From the NCBI RefSeq assembly GCF_014202315.1, contig NZ_JACHGN010000001.1, positions 395,757-459,756 on the forward strand: 64,000 nucleotides of DNA, read 5' to 3'. Positions within the stretch are counted from its first letter, which is position 1. Each line of letters starts with the position of its first letter. The stretch comes from Thermocatellispora tengchongensis (GTDB lineage Bacteria; Actinomycetota; Actinomycetes; Streptosporangiales; Streptosporangiaceae). Shown here piece by piece: positions 53,437-62,761 of the stretch. A program made the translations under genes and the position numbers. The notes under the pieces were generated by a model. That model was not told the origin of the DNA and searched no databases. It worked only from the letters and a program-made list of their open reading frames with translations.

Positions 53437-54635
53437 GGGTGCCGGCGGCGCCGCCACGTCATGATCGCGAAGGCCGGCGCGAGCGCCGCCGCCACCCCGG
53501 CCGCGATGAAGGTCGCCCGCTGGAACGGCGAGTGCCTTTCCAGCGGCGTGGCGGCCTCGGCCGACAGCGGCACCGGGTCCTTCTCGTCGGTGAAGCCCAG
53601 CCGCCGCCACGTGCCCGCCGTGTCGCGCACCGCCACGCCGTCACGCCGGTTCGCCACGACCACCACGTGCCCGCCCCCGGGCCGCGCCTGCACCGCCACG
53701 GACGCCGAGTACGCGTACGCGCCGTAGCCGTCGTAGACCTCCTCCACGAGGTATCGCTGCCGCTGGGGGGAGATCTCCCACACGGTCGTCCAGGTACGGC
53801 CCCCGTCGCGGCTCTCGGTGACCCGCAGCCGCTGCTCGCCCACCCGGTAGCAGTGGGCTGGCTCATCCGGCACGCACGCCCTGGTTCGGGGAACGGCGCG
53901 ACGCCACGTCTCGCCGAGCGCCTCCTTCCGCGCCCAGGTCACGCCGCCGTCCCGGCTGGTCACGAGCCCGCCGTAGGTGTCGGCCACCAGCACGATCTCG
54001 CCGTCGTCGCGGACCTCGACGTGACTGGCGTCCATGAGCAGAGGCGCGGCCGTGGCGGTCACCGCGAGCACGGCCGGCGGCACCAGGAGGACGCCCCGCC
54101 GCCCGAAGGCCCGCCGGGACGCGCCGCCGCCCCGCCGTCCGCCCGCGCCGTCGCCCTGTCCGCCGGCGGCGGGGATCGAGTCCCGTGCGGCCCACCAGGC
54201 CGCCAGGAGGGCCGTGAGGGCCACGAGGTCGGTCGGGTCGGCGCGGACCCCGGAAGGCCCCACGAGCGCGCTCCAGGCCCACGAGGCGAGGGCCGCGCCG
54301 TCCTCGCTCGCCTTCACGGCCGCGAAGGCCGCCCCGACCGTGAGGATCGCCCCGGCCGCCAGGGGGCGCTCCCGTACGCGCCCGCCGAGCGGGAGCGCCA
54401 TGAGCACGGCCAGCAGCGGCGGTGCCAGCACCAGGCCGGCGAAGTCGCTCAGCTTGCCGGTGACCGGCCCCGGCCATGCCTGCTTGAGCACGTGATCGTT
54501 GACCAGCAGCACGGCCAGCCCCGCCACGGTCACCGGGTGCCCCAGCCACTCCAGCGCCGCGCCCACGGCCCCGCGCCGCCCCGAGACCCCGCCCAGGGGC
54601 GTACGCCGCTCCACGTTCCGGTCGATGCCCGGCAA
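53433..54635 (-). CDS. membrane protein with Asp-box repeats
   Basis: The about 400-residue protein begins with four membrane helices ([41 protein letters not shown]). A short extracytoplasmic domain follows with two Asp-boxes ([20 protein letters not shown]) and a fourth or fifth helix near the C-terminus before MTWRRRRHP. Function is unknown; the Asp-boxes suggest a partial propeller. The start is uncertain: TTG 54635 has no ribosome site, and GTG 54614 or a later start may be correct. Confidence 0.75.
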   Translation of the reverse strand: MPGIDRNVERRTPLGGVSGRRGAVGAALEWLGHPVTVAGLAVLLVNDHVLKQAWPGPVTGKLSDFAGLVLAPPLLAVLMALPLGGRVRERPLAAGAILTVGAAFAAVKASEDGAALASWAWSALVGPSGVRADPTDLVALTALLAAWWAARDSIPAAGGQGDGAGGRRGGGASRRAFGRRGVLLVPPAVLAVTATAAPLLMDASHVEVRDDGEIVLVADTYGGLVTSRDGGVTWARKEALGETWRRAVPRTRACVPDEPAHCYRVGEQRLRVTESRDGGRTWTTVWEISPQRQRYLVEEVYDGYGAYAYSASVAVQARPGGGHVVVVANRRDGVAVRDTAGTWRRLGFTDEKDPVPLSAEAATPLERHSPFQRATFIAAGVAAALAPAFAIMTWRRRRHP

Positions 54636-54687
54636 GTGGTCAAAGTTCCGGCAGGCGGCGCATCGTGGCGTACTCGTGATGTGCGCC

Positions 54688-55236
54688 TCAGGCGGTCAGG
54701 TAGCGCTGGAGGGTCGGGCCGAGCCAGGTCACGATCTGGTCGTGGGTCAGGGCCGCGACGGGCGGCAGGCGCAGGACGTACCGGCACAGGGCCATGCCGA
54801 GGATCTGGGTGATGACCAGGCCCATGCGCAGCGCGGCCTCCTCGGGGTCGGGCACGAGCCGGCGTACGACCGGGGCGAGCTGCTCGGCCATGATCTGCCG
54901 CATCCGCTCCACGGCCACCTCGCTGGTGACGGCGGTGCGCAGCAGCACCATCATGCCCTCGTCCTCCTCCCAGCGGAGCAGGAAGTGGCGGGCCAGGGTC
55001 GTGCCGACCTGGTCGCGGGGGAGCGCGGCGACGTCGGGCAGGCGCAGGTCGAAGTCGGCCGCCGCGGTGAACAGGCCCTCCTTGTTGCCGAAGTAGCGCA
55101 TCACCATCGAGGGGTCGATCGCGGCGTCCGCGGCGATGGCCCTGATCGTGGCGCGGTCGTAGCCCTCGGCCGCGAAGCGCTCGCGCGCCGCGGCGAGGAT
55201 CGTCGCCTTCGTCTCGGCTGAGGATCGTCGTGCCAT
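54688..55236 (-). CDS. TetR family transcriptional regulator
   Basis: The 182-residue regulator has a TetR DNA-binding domain (about 8-55: TKATILAAARERFAAEGYDRATIRAIAADAAIDPSMVMRYFGNKEGLF) and a helical ligand domain of the TetR_C type common next to oxidoreductases. It is divergent from the FAD monooxygenase gene, 93 bp apart, with four palindromic operators between them. The ATG at 55236 overlaps no operator, but the first operator begins one base upstream of it. Confidence 0.92.
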   Translation of the reverse strand: MARRSSAETKATILAAARERFAAEGYDRATIRAIAADAAIDPSMVMRYFGNKEGLFTAAADFDLRLPDVAALPRDQVGTTLARHFLLRWEEDEGMMVLLRTAVTSEVAVERMRQIMAEQLAPVVRRLVPDPEEAALRMGLVITQILGMALCRYVLRLPPVAALTHDQIVTWLGPTLQRYLTA

Positions 55237-55308
55237 GCCAACGAGTGTAGGCCAACGTCTGTTGACTTTCGGACCGATGCCAACATATGTTGGCCAACAA
55301 CCGTTGGC
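55237..55308. promoter_or_regulatory. four TetR operators in two overlapping pairs
   Basis: The palindrome GCCAAC-N4-GTTGGC occurs at 55237-55252 (one mismatch), 55251-55266 (one mismatch), 55279-55294 (perfect) and 55293-55308 (perfect). Within each pair the sites overlap by 2 bp with a 14-bp offset. They fill most of the gap between the tetR and monooxygenase genes. Confidence 0.85.
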
Positions 55309-55329
55309 ATACACATCGTGGAGGTCGAG

Positions 55330-56577
55330 ATGCTTCCGGAGACCACCGACGTCCTCGTCATCGGCGCGGGCCCGACCGGCCTGGCCGCCGCCTCCGCGCT
55401 CCTCCAGGCCGGGATCGACGTCACCGTGGTGGACGCCCAGGCCGAGGGGCGGAACACCTCCCGGGCGGCCGTGGTGCACGCGCGCACGCTGGAGGCGCTG
55501 GAACGGCTCGGCGTGTCGGAGGAACTGGCCGCGCGGGGCCTCAAGCTGTCCCGGTTCAGCATCAGGGACCGCGACAGGGTGCTGATCCCCGTCGGCTTCG
55601 GCGGGCTGCCGACGCGCTACCCGTACACGCTGATGATCTCCCAGGCCGAGACCGAGGCCATCCTGCTGGAGCGGTTCGAGAAGCTGGGCGGGCGGGTGCT
55701 GCGGCCGTACCGGCTGGTGCGGGCCGAGCAGGACGCCGCGGGCGTGACCGCGACCTTCGCCGGCGGCGGCACCGTGCGCGCCCGCTACCTGGTCGGCGCC
55801 GACGGCATGCACAGCACCGTACGCGAGCAGGCCGGCATCGCCTTCGAGGGCGACAGCTACCCGCAGTCGTTCGTGCTGGCCGACGTACGCCTCACCGGCG
55901 GGGCGCCGCGCGATGAGGTGACGCTGTACTTCTCACCCGCGGGTCTGGTCGTGGTCGCCCCGCTGCCCGGCGGCGTCCACCGGATCGTGGCCACGGTGGA
56001 CGAGGCCCCGCAGGCGCCCGACATCCCGTTCGTCCAGGCCCTGCTGGACGCGCGGGGGCCGGCGAAGGAGCCCGCGGTGGTGCGCGAGATGGTGTGGAGC
56101 TCCCGGTTCCGCATCCACCACCGGGTGGCGGCCTCGCTGCGCGCCGGACGGGTGCTGCTGGCGGGCGACGCGGCCCACGTGCACAGCCCCGCGGGCGGGC
56201 AGGGGATGAACATCGGCATCCAGGACGCCCTGGCCCTCGCCGACGCCCTCGCCACCGCCCTGGAGGAGCCAGAGGCCGTCACGGAGGCCCACGTGGCCCT
56301 GGAAGGGGCCCACGCGGCGTCGAAGGGGGCCCAGGCGGCGTCGGAGGGGGCCCGCACGGCGGCCCTGGAGGCGTGTGCGGAGGCCCTGGAGGCGTACGCG
56401 GCGGCCCGCCGCCCTGTGGCGCTGAAGGTGGTCGCGCTGGCCGACAGGCTCACCGGGCTGGCCACCGTGGACGCCCGCGTGCGTCCGCTCCGCAACCTGG
56501 CACTGCGCCTGCTCGCCCGCGTCCCGGCCGTGCGGCGGCGGCTCGCCTGGAACCTGTCCGGGCTGGTCTACCGGTGA
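55330..56577 (+). CDS. FAD-dependent aromatic-type monooxygenase
   Basis: The 415-residue class A flavoprotein monooxygenase has the Rossmann motif VLVIGAGPTGLAAA, the DG motif LVGADGMHSTVR and the GD motif VLLAGDAAHVHSPAGGQGMNIGIQDA. The C-terminal part contains an added 7-residue repeat (EGAHAAS, KGAQAAS, EGARTAA, LEACAEA, LEAYAAA) coded by 21-bp DNA repeats at about 56302-56406. The ATG at 55330 has GGAGGT 4 nt upstream and is preferred over GTG 55318. It is probably induced when its substrate or a drug releases the TetR neighbour. Confidence 0.92.
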   Translation: MLPETTDVLVIGAGPTGLAAASALLQAGIDVTVVDAQAEGRNTSRAAVVHARTLEALERLGVSEELAARGLKLSRFSIRDRDRVLIPVGFGGLPTRYPYTLMISQAETEAILLERFEKLGGRVLRPYRLVRAEQDAAGVTATFAGGGTVRARYLVGADGMHSTVREQAGIAFEGDSYPQSFVLADVRLTGGAPRDEVTLYFSPAGLVVVAPLPGGVHRIVATVDEAPQAPDIPFVQALLDARGPAKEPAVVREMVWSSRFRIHHRVAASLRAGRVLLAGDAAHVHSPAGGQGMNIGIQDALALADALATALEEPEAVTEAHVALEGAHAASKGAQAASEGARTAALEACAEALEAYAAARRPVALKVVALADRLTGLATVDARVRPLRNLALRLLARVPAVRRRLAWNLSGLVYR

Positions 56578-56656
56578 AGACACGCAACCGGTGAAGACAC
56601 GGAACCGATGAGGACACGCGGCCGATGAGGACACGCGGCCGATGAAGACACGAAGG
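56572..56656. repeat. 17-bp tandem repeat, five copies, over the monooxygenase stop
   Basis: Units start at 56572, 56589, 56606, 56623 and 56640. The unit is CGATGAGGACACGCGGC with early copies CGGTGAAGACACG-(C/G)AAC. The stop TGA (56575-56577) lies in the first unit and the TGA recurs in all. Confidence 0.92.
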
Positions 56657-56685
56657 CGGGGTTCGCCCGAAGCGAACCCCGCCTT
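56653..56685. terminator. bidirectional terminator between monooxygenase and cspA
   Basis: A 14-bp perfect stem (AAGGCGGGGTTCGC/GCGAACCCCGCCTT) with a 5-nt loop lies between convergent genes. The A/T ends help in both directions. Confidence 0.88.
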
Positions 56686-56705
56686 CTGTGTGTCAGTGGC
56701 TGACG

Positions 56706-56909
56706 TCAGAGCGCGCGGACCTGCGAGGCCTGCGGACCCTTCTGTCCCTGCGTGATCTCGAACTCGACTCGCTGGCCGTCCTCCAGGCTGCGGTAGCCGC
56801 TGCCCACGATCTCAGAGAAGTGCACGAAGACATCCGGCGCGCCGCCGTCCGGCGCGATGAAGCCGAAGCCCTTCTCAGCGTTGAACCACTTGACGGTTCC
56901 CTGAGCCAT
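56706..56909 (-). CDS. cspA: cold-shock protein CspA family
   Basis: The 67-residue OB-fold protein binds single-stranded RNA/DNA. It has both ribonucleoprotein motifs, [10 protein letters not shown] (RNP1) and VFVHFSEI (RNP2), and the start [22 protein letters not shown] ribosome site precedes the ATG. A 219-bp upstream region, less GC-rich near 56920-57060, is shared divergently with the HAD gene and may include a structured 5' leader. Confidence 0.97.
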   Translation of the reverse strand: MAQGTVKWFNAEKGFGFIAPDGGAPDVFVHFSEIVGSGYRSLEDGQRVEFEITQGQKGPQASQVRAL

Positions 56910-57128
56910 TAAAGCTCTCCCTCAGGATTTGAATCTTTGGGACTCACACCTCGTGAATCCCGGTGTGTCGTACAGCGGGGCCCCGGGGTGGCTCAGACAG
57001 TCAAGCTGGTTTTCACAACGGGATCAGCTAATACAACGCCATCACATCTAACACTATCCGGCCGCCTGGTGTTCCCGCCATCGGGAAGATTCCTCGACAC
57101 GGGATCACAGGGCAGACTGGAACCTGTT

Positions 57129-57935
57129 ATGGCACCACCGCGTATCGTCGCCACCGACCTGGACGGCACCGCGCTCCGCTCCGACGGGAGCGTCTCCGCG
57201 CGCACGGCCGCAGCCTTCGCCCGTGTCGAGCACGCGGGCGCCCTGCTCGTCTTCGTCACCGGACGGCCGCCCCGCTGGATGAAGGCGGTCGCCGACGCCG
57301 TGCGCCATCGCGGCGTCGCCATCTGCGCCAACGGCGCCCTGCTGTACGACCTGCGCGCCGAGGTCGTCATCGAGTCGCACCTCATCGAGGTGGACGTCCT
57401 GCGCGAGGTCGTCGAGTCGCTGCGGCGGCACGTGCCCGAGCTGGCGTTCTCGGTGGAGTACGAGGGCGGGTTCGCGCACGAGTCGGGCTTCGCGCTCGAC
57501 GGGCTCGACCGCAACGCCGTCGCCGGGCTGCGTGTGGGGAAGACCACTCTCACCTCCCGGCCATGCGCCAAGCTGCTGGCGTTCCACCCGCGCATGGACG
57601 CCGACGCGCTCCAGGCCATCGTGGACGAGCTGGTCGGCCATCTCGTGCACGCCACCCACTCCAGCGGGCGCGGGCTGATCGAGATGAGCGCCCAGGGTGT
57701 GACCAAGGCGTCGGCGCTGGCCGCGCTGGCGCGGGCCAACCAGATCCCGCCGGACGATGTGATCGCCTTCGGTGACATGCCGAACGACCTGCCCATGCTG
57801 GCCTGGGCCGGCACCTCGTACGCCGTCGCCAACGCCCACCCGCGCGTGCTGGCCGCCGTCGACCACGTGACGACGGCCAACAACGACGACGGGGTGGCCC
57901 GGGTGCTGGAACGCCTGTACGCCGCGGCCTCCTGA
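57129..57935 (+). CDS. Cof-type HAD-superfamily phosphatase
   Basis: The 268-residue phosphatase has HAD motif I DLDGTALRSDG (nucleophile Asp), motif II VFVTGRPP, a cap domain, and motif IV FGDMPNDLPMLAWAG. It probably dephosphorylates small sugar or nucleotide phosphates in the cytoplasm. The ATG at 57129 starts right before motif I, as in the family. No clear ribosome site was seen. It is convergent with bpa, 14 bp apart. Confidence 0.92.
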   Translation: MAPPRIVATDLDGTALRSDGSVSARTAAAFARVEHAGALLVFVTGRPPRWMKAVADAVRHRGVAICANGALLYDLRAEVVIESHLIEVDVLREVVESLRRHVPELAFSVEYEGGFAHESGFALDGLDRNAVAGLRVGKTTLTSRPCAKLLAFHPRMDADALQAIVDELVGHLVHATHSSGRGLIEMSAQGVTKASALAALARANQIPPDDVIAFGDMPNDLPMLAWAGTSYAVANAHPRVLAAVDHVTTANNDDGVARVLERLYAAAS

Positions 57936-57949
57936 CCCTCTGCGGGCGC

Positions 57950-58486
57950 CTACAGGTAGGGGCCGGACGCGCGGGGGGCCTGGTGGTGCTGGTCGTCGCC
58001 GGCGGGAGTCATCCCGCCCGGCAGGGCCCGGCGCATCTGCTCAAGCTGCGCCCTGGCCGCCATCTGCTGGGCGAACAGGGTGGTCTGGATGCCGTGGAAC
58101 AGCCCCTCCAGCCAGCCCACGAGCTGAGCGTGCGCCACCCGCAGCTCGGCGTCGCTCGGGGGAGTGTCGTCGTCGCCGGTGAAGGGGAGTGAGAGCCGCT
58201 CCAGCTCCTCCACCAGCTCGGGCGCCAGGCCGTCCTCCAGCTCCTTGATGGAGCTCTGGTGGATGTCCTTCAACCGCTTGCGGCTGGCCTCGTCGAGGGG
58301 CGCGGCCCGGACCTCTTCGAGAAGCTGGCGGATCATGCTGCCGATGCGCATCACCTTGGCGGGCTGCTCCACCAGCTCGGTGACCGAGCGCTCGTCATGC
58401 TCGCCGCCGTTGTTGTTCTCGCCACCGACCGCGACCCCCTGTGGCCCGACGACCACGATCTGCGGGGTGCTCTCCTCAGCGTTCAT
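57950..58486 (-). CDS. bpa: bacterial proteasome activator Bpa (PafE)
   Basis: The 178-residue protein matches Bpa/PafE, a ring-shaped ATP-independent activator that opens the 20S proteasome to unfolded proteins. Recognisable parts are QIVVVGPQG near the start, the four-helix core (QPAKVMRIGSMIRQLLEEVR, LVGWLEGLFHGIQTTLFAQQM) and the C-terminal docking end. The end reads GPYL, where mycobacterial Bpa ends GQYL; the Tyr-Leu needed for docking is kept. The ATG at 58486 follows TAGGTT by 7 nt, so it is probably leaderless. Confidence 0.92.
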   Translation of the reverse strand: MNAEESTPQIVVVGPQGVAVGGENNNGGEHDERSVTELVEQPAKVMRIGSMIRQLLEEVRAAPLDEASRKRLKDIHQSSIKELEDGLAPELVEELERLSLPFTGDDDTPPSDAELRVAHAQLVGWLEGLFHGIQTTLFAQQMAARAQLEQMRRALPGGMTPAGDDQHHQAPRASGPYL

Positions 58487-58501
58487 GAATCTCAACCTAA
58501 C

Positions 58502-59458
58502 TCACCGAACCAGCAGGATCTTTCCGATGTGCTCCCCGGATTCCAGCACTTCGTGGGCTCGCGCGGCGTCCGCGAGCGGAATCCGGGAGTGGATCACGGG
58601 GCGGATCGCGCCGGCGCTCACCAGCGGCCAGACGTTGTCCACCACCCCTCGTACGATGACGCCCTTCTCGTCCACCGGGCGCGCCCGCAGGGTCGTGCCG
58701 TGCACCGAGGCACGCTTGCGCAGCAGCGCGCCCACGTCCAGCTCACCGCGGGTGCCGCCCTGCAGCCCGATGACGACCAGCCGGCCGCCGGTATTGAGAG
58801 CTTTGATATTTCCTGCGAGGTATTTCGCGCCAATGATGTCCAGGATGACGTCTGCCCGAATTTTCTGGGAAAAGTCGTCAGTGCGGTAGTTTACGCCCTC
58901 GTCAGCGCCCAGTTCCCGGCAGCGGGCCAGCTTCTCCTCCGACCCCGCCGTCACCGCGACCCGCGACCCGAACGCCTTGGCGAGCTGGATCGCCATCGTG
59001 CCGATCCCGCTCGCCCCGCCGTGCACCAGCAGGGTCTCGCCGCGGCGCAGCCGGGCCAGCATGAACACGTTCGACCACACCGTGCACGCCACCTCGGGCA
59101 GCGCCGCCGCGTCCTGCAGCGACACCCCCTCGGGCACCGGCATGAGCTGCTGCCACGGGACCGCCACCCGCTCGGCGTACGCGCCGCCGCTCAGCAGCGC
59201 GCACACCTCGTCGCCCACCTTGTAGCCCTCGACGCCCTCGCCGACCTCGCTGATCACGCCCGAGCACTCCAGCCCCGGGTACGGCGACGCGCCGGGCGGC
59301 GGCTCGTAGAACCCCTGGCGCTGCAGCAGGTCGGCCCGGTTCACCCCGGCCGCGACGACGTCCACGACGACCTCGCCCGGAGCGGGCTCCGGATCGGGGA
59401 CCTCCCGCCAGGCGAGCACCTCGGGCCCGCCCGGCTGTGCGATGGCGATGGCATGCAT
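58502..59458 (-). CDS. NAD(P)H quinone oxidoreductase, zinc-independent MDR family
   Basis: The 318-residue enzyme belongs to the quinone oxidoreductase branch of the medium-chain reductases: AAGVNRADLLQRQGFYEPPPG, the NADPH-binding motif VHGGASGIGTMAIQLAKAFG and GGRLVVIGLQGG. No zinc-ligand cysteine cluster is present. It lies 15 bp upstream of bpa on the same strand, so the two may be co-transcribed. Confidence 0.93.
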   Translation of the reverse strand: MHAIAIAQPGGPEVLAWREVPDPEPAPGEVVVDVVAAGVNRADLLQRQGFYEPPPGASPYPGLECSGVISEVGEGVEGYKVGDEVCALLSGGAYAERVAVPWQQLMPVPEGVSLQDAAALPEVACTVWSNVFMLARLRRGETLLVHGGASGIGTMAIQLAKAFGSRVAVTAGSEEKLARCRELGADEGVNYRTDDFSQKIRADVILDIIGAKYLAGNIKALNTGGRLVVIGLQGGTRGELDVGALLRKRASVHGTTLRARPVDEKGVIVRGVVDNVWPLVSAGAIRPVIHSRIPLADAARAHEVLESGEHIGKILLVR

Positions 59459-59682
59459 GCGGTCACGCTATCCCCCTCGTCGGCCCCCGCGCGCGGGGCG
59501 TAGAGTGATTGCCGCGCCCCGCCGACGCGGGCACCCCTTCGACGCCGCCCCCGGTGCCGAAGTGCTGCCTGACGTGCTCCTCCGTGCCAACTTGGCGGTT
59601 GCCCGCGTTGACGTCACCGCGGGACGATAATCTGCATTGTGTTTGCTGCACCTTTTATGCCCAGCCCCTAGGGGGAAGCGCG

Positions 59683-61848
59683 GTGGCACGACACGATCGT
59701 GAAGATCCCCATTCGCTCGAAGAACAGCTCGCCTGGCTCGACGCGATCAAGGAGAACGAGGAGGCGCCGACCGGCTCGGTGACCGCCACGTTGGACGACA
59801 CCGTGGTCTCGCCGTACCCGAAGGACCCCTGGGGAGCCATCCCCGCCGAGGCCGACCCCTCGCCCCCGCCCCTGTTCCGCGCCGCGGCCGACTCGGCGTA
59901 CCCGGCCGCGGGCCCGGCCGAGACCGCCCCCGGCGGCGTACCGGCCGAGGAGCCCGCCCCCGAGGACGCCGACGCGGCGGAGTGGCGCGAGGCGTCCTCC
60001 AACCCCAGGGGCGCCTTCAGCACCCCCGAACCGCCCGCGCCCACGCCCTCGGCGTTCGGCGAGTCCCGCGGCGCGTTCGGCACAGAGCCCGCCTTCGGCA
60101 CGGAATCCGCCTTCGGATCAGAATCCACGAGCGCCTTCACCACCGACCCCAAGGGCGCGTTCGCGATCCCCGAGCCCGGCCCCTCGGCCACCACCGGCTC
60201 CGGCACGACGACGTCCCCCGGTGACGACGCCTTCCTGGCGCCGCTCAAGCCGCTGCCCCGCCAGGAGCCGACGCGGCAGGAGACGACCGATCCGTCCCTC
60301 GCCCGCAGCGCTGCCACTGCGGCCCAGGAGCAGCACCAGCCCGCGGCGCCCAAGGCCCCGAGCAGGGGCCTGTTCGAGGAGCCGCTGCGCGAGCAGACCC
60401 CGAGCGCCCCGGCCTCCGACCCCATGCCGCCCGCGGCGTCCGCCGAGGAGCGGGGACACCTCACCGACCCGCCCGCCACCGAGTACGGTCGCGGCCGGGG
60501 CGCCGCCCACGAGGACGTCACCCGCGAGGACCTGAGCCGCGAGGCCCGCAAGGTCCGCGAGTCGCTGGGCGAGCCGGTCACCCGGAGCTGGGAGCCGGCC
60601 CAGCCCGAGGCCGGCGAGCCCGACTGGGGCCGCACGTCCCCCCGTCTCGACCCGCCGCAGCAGCCGGCCCCGCTGCCCGCCGCGCAGGCCGAGCCCACCA
60701 CGCCCGCCGTACCCGCCGTGCCCAAGCCCGCCGCGCCCGCCCTGCCCCAGCAGCCCGCCGTGCCGCAGCAGGTGGAGCCGGAGCGCGAGCCGTACCAGGC
60801 CCGCCGCAGGCAGGCACCGCCGCCGCAGCAGGCGTTCGGCGCCCCGGCGCGGCAGGGCGGCGGCCGGAAGGCCGCCAAGGCCGACCTCGTCGGCGCCGGG
60901 GGCACCCCCACGGCCGACAGCCTCGACCCCGAGAGCCTGCTCCGCGGTCGGCGCAACGGCCCGTCGCGCGGCTGGCGCAAGCTCGTCTACAAGGCGTCCG
61001 CGGGCATGATCAAGCCGGGCGAGTCGCCGGAGGTGCGCCGCCGCCGTGAGCTGATCGCCCGTGCCCGCACCCCCGTCGCCACCGGGCACCACCGCGTGGC
61101 CGTGCTCAGCCTCAAGGGCGGCGTCGGCAAGACCACCAGCACGGTCGGCCTCGGCGCGACCCTCGCCCAGGTGCGCGGCGACCGCGTGATCGCCGTGGAC
61201 GCCAACCCCGACCGCGGCACGCTGTCCGACAAGGTGGTGCTGGAGACCTCCGCCACCGTGCGCGACCTGCTCAACGAGCGCGGCCAGATCAAGCGCTACG
61301 TCGACATCAGGGCCTTCACCTCGCAGGCCCCCTCGCGCCTGGAGATCCTCGCCTCCGACCGCGACCCGTCGGTGTCGGAGGCGTTCAGCGCCGCCGACTA
61401 CCAGGCCGTGGCGCAGGTGCTGGAGAACTTCTACTCCATCTGCATCACCGACTGCGGCACCGGCCTGCTCCACTCCGCGATGAGCGGGGTGCTCGGCCTG
61501 GCCGACCAGCTCGTCCTGGTCAGCTCCCCCTCGGTGGACGGCGCCCGCGCGGCCTCGGCCACCTTGGACTGGCTGGAGGCCCACCACTACGGCGAGCTGG
61601 TACGCGCGGCGACGGTCGTGCTGTGCAGCGTACGCCCGCGCTCGAAGTCGGCCGTGGACATCGACAAGCTGGAGGCCCACTTCGCGGCCAGGTGCCGCGC
61701 GGTGATCCGCATCCCGTACGACCCGCACTTGGAGGAGGGCGCCGAGATCGACCTCGACCGCCTCCAGGAGGCCACCCGCGACGCCTACCTCAAGCTGGCC
61801 GCCTGCGTCGGCGACGGCTTCGCGGCCCCGGCCCTGCAACCCCGCTAG
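59683..61848 (+). CDS. EspI-like MinD/ParA-family ATPase with long disordered N-terminus
   Basis: The 721-residue protein has about 430 residues of Pro/Ala/Glu-rich disordered sequence with repeats of the type [21 protein letters not shown] basic hinge ([20 protein letters not shown]) and a MinD-type ATPase follow, with Walker [16 protein letters not shown] (about residue 477) and [13 protein letters not shown]. The layout resembles EspI/Rv3876-type proteins tied to type VII secretion, but no ESX genes are present in the window. A GGGGAAG ribosome site precedes the GTG. Confidence 0.85.
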   Translation: MARHDREDPHSLEEQLAWLDAIKENEEAPTGSVTATLDDTVVSPYPKDPWGAIPAEADPSPPPLFRAAADSAYPAAGPAETAPGGVPAEEPAPEDADAAEWREASSNPRGAFSTPEPPAPTPSAFGESRGAFGTEPAFGTESAFGSESTSAFTTDPKGAFAIPEPGPSATTGSGTTTSPGDDAFLAPLKPLPRQEPTRQETTDPSLARSAATAAQEQHQPAAPKAPSRGLFEEPLREQTPSAPASDPMPPAASAEERGHLTDPPATEYGRGRGAAHEDVTREDLSREARKVRESLGEPVTRSWEPAQPEAGEPDWGRTSPRLDPPQQPAPLPAAQAEPTTPAVPAVPKPAAPALPQQPAVPQQVEPEREPYQARRRQAPPPQQAFGAPARQGGGRKAAKADLVGAGGTPTADSLDPESLLRGRRNGPSRGWRKLVYKASAGMIKPGESPEVRRRRELIARARTPVATGHHRVAVLSLKGGVGKTTSTVGLGATLAQVRGDRVIAVDANPDRGTLSDKVVLETSATVRDLLNERGQIKRYVDIRAFTSQAPSRLEILASDRDPSVSEAFSAADYQAVAQVLENFYSICITDCGTGLLHSAMSGVLGLADQLVLVSSPSVDGARAASATLDWLEAHHYGELVRAATVVLCSVRPRSKSAVDIDKLEAHFAARCRAVIRIPYDPHLEEGAEIDLDRLQEATRDAYLKLAACVGDGFAAPALQPR

Positions 61849-61897
61849 CCGGTCCGGACCTTCGGGCGGTGGCGTCCGCAGCCACCGCCCGAGGCGT

Positions 61898-62325
61898 TCA
61901 CGCGCCGCGCAGCGACTCCAGGATCCGGGTCAGGGCGGCCATGGTCTCGGGAAGGTCCTGAGGGTCGTCCGACTCGGCCAGGAACAGCGCGGCCTCGTTC
62001 ACCGCGCCGGACAACAGGTGCGTCAACGGCCGTACCGGGCGGCGCGCGATGAGGCCCTGGTCCATCAGGCCGGTGAGGGCCTCGGCCAGATGGCGGGCGG
62101 AGGCGGCCTCGTCCATGGCCCGCCACTCGTTCCAGCCCAGGACCGCCGGGCCGTCGATGAGCATGATCCGGCGCACGTCCGGATCGGTGCTGGCCGTGAG
62201 GAAGGTCCGGCATCCCGCGGTGAAGTGCGTCCAGGGGTCGTCGTGCGCGTCGGCCGCCGCCGCCACCTTCCTGCCGATCTCGTCCTGAACCTCCCGCAGG
62301 ACGGCCCGGAAGAGGTCCGCGAGGT
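61898..62325 (-). pseudogene. TetR-family regulator lacking its DNA-binding domain
   Basis: About 142 codons match a TetR ligand domain: [69 protein letters not shown] and the end [11 protein letters not shown]. The helix-turn-helix that should precede LFRAVL is missing; the frame runs into the antisense of a VOC gene at about 62320. No proper start is present. It is a truncated remnant. Confidence 0.75.
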
Positions 62326-62653
62326 GACGTTCGAGGCCGACTGGTACGTCAGCCTGCGCCGGCCGGGCGACCCGCCGTACGAGCTGGCCCTGCTCGACCA
62401 CGGTCACCCGACCGTGCCCGAGGCGTACCGCAGGCCGGTCCAGGGCGTCCTGTTGAACTTCGAGGTCGAGGACGTGGACGCCGAGTGGGAACGTCTCGTC
62501 CTGGGCGAAGGGCTCACGGCCGAGCTGGATCTGCGCACCGAGGAGTTCGGCCAGCGGCACTTCATCGTGGCCGACCCCAACGGGGTGCTCATCGACGTGA
62601 TCAAGGAGGTCCCGCCCGCCGCCGCGTACGCGGACAACTACGTCACGCGCTGA
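62321..62653 (+). pseudogene. VOC/glyoxalase-family protein lacking its N-terminus
   Basis: About 110 codons read [50 protein letters not shown] and [17 protein letters not shown], the later two thirds of a single-domain glyoxalase-fold protein. The first strand and metal ligand region are absent, since the frame joins the TetR remnant at about 62320. No start codon with a ribosome site is seen, although a GTG at 62324 exists. Confidence 0.7.
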
Positions 62654-62761
62654 CCACAGGGCGGCGCGGTGCTCCGCGGGGCTGGAGACCGGCCGCCTGC
62701 GACCCGGTGCCCTGAACCTCGAACTGCGTTGGACCTGTCGGGACCTGTCAGATCTCCAACG

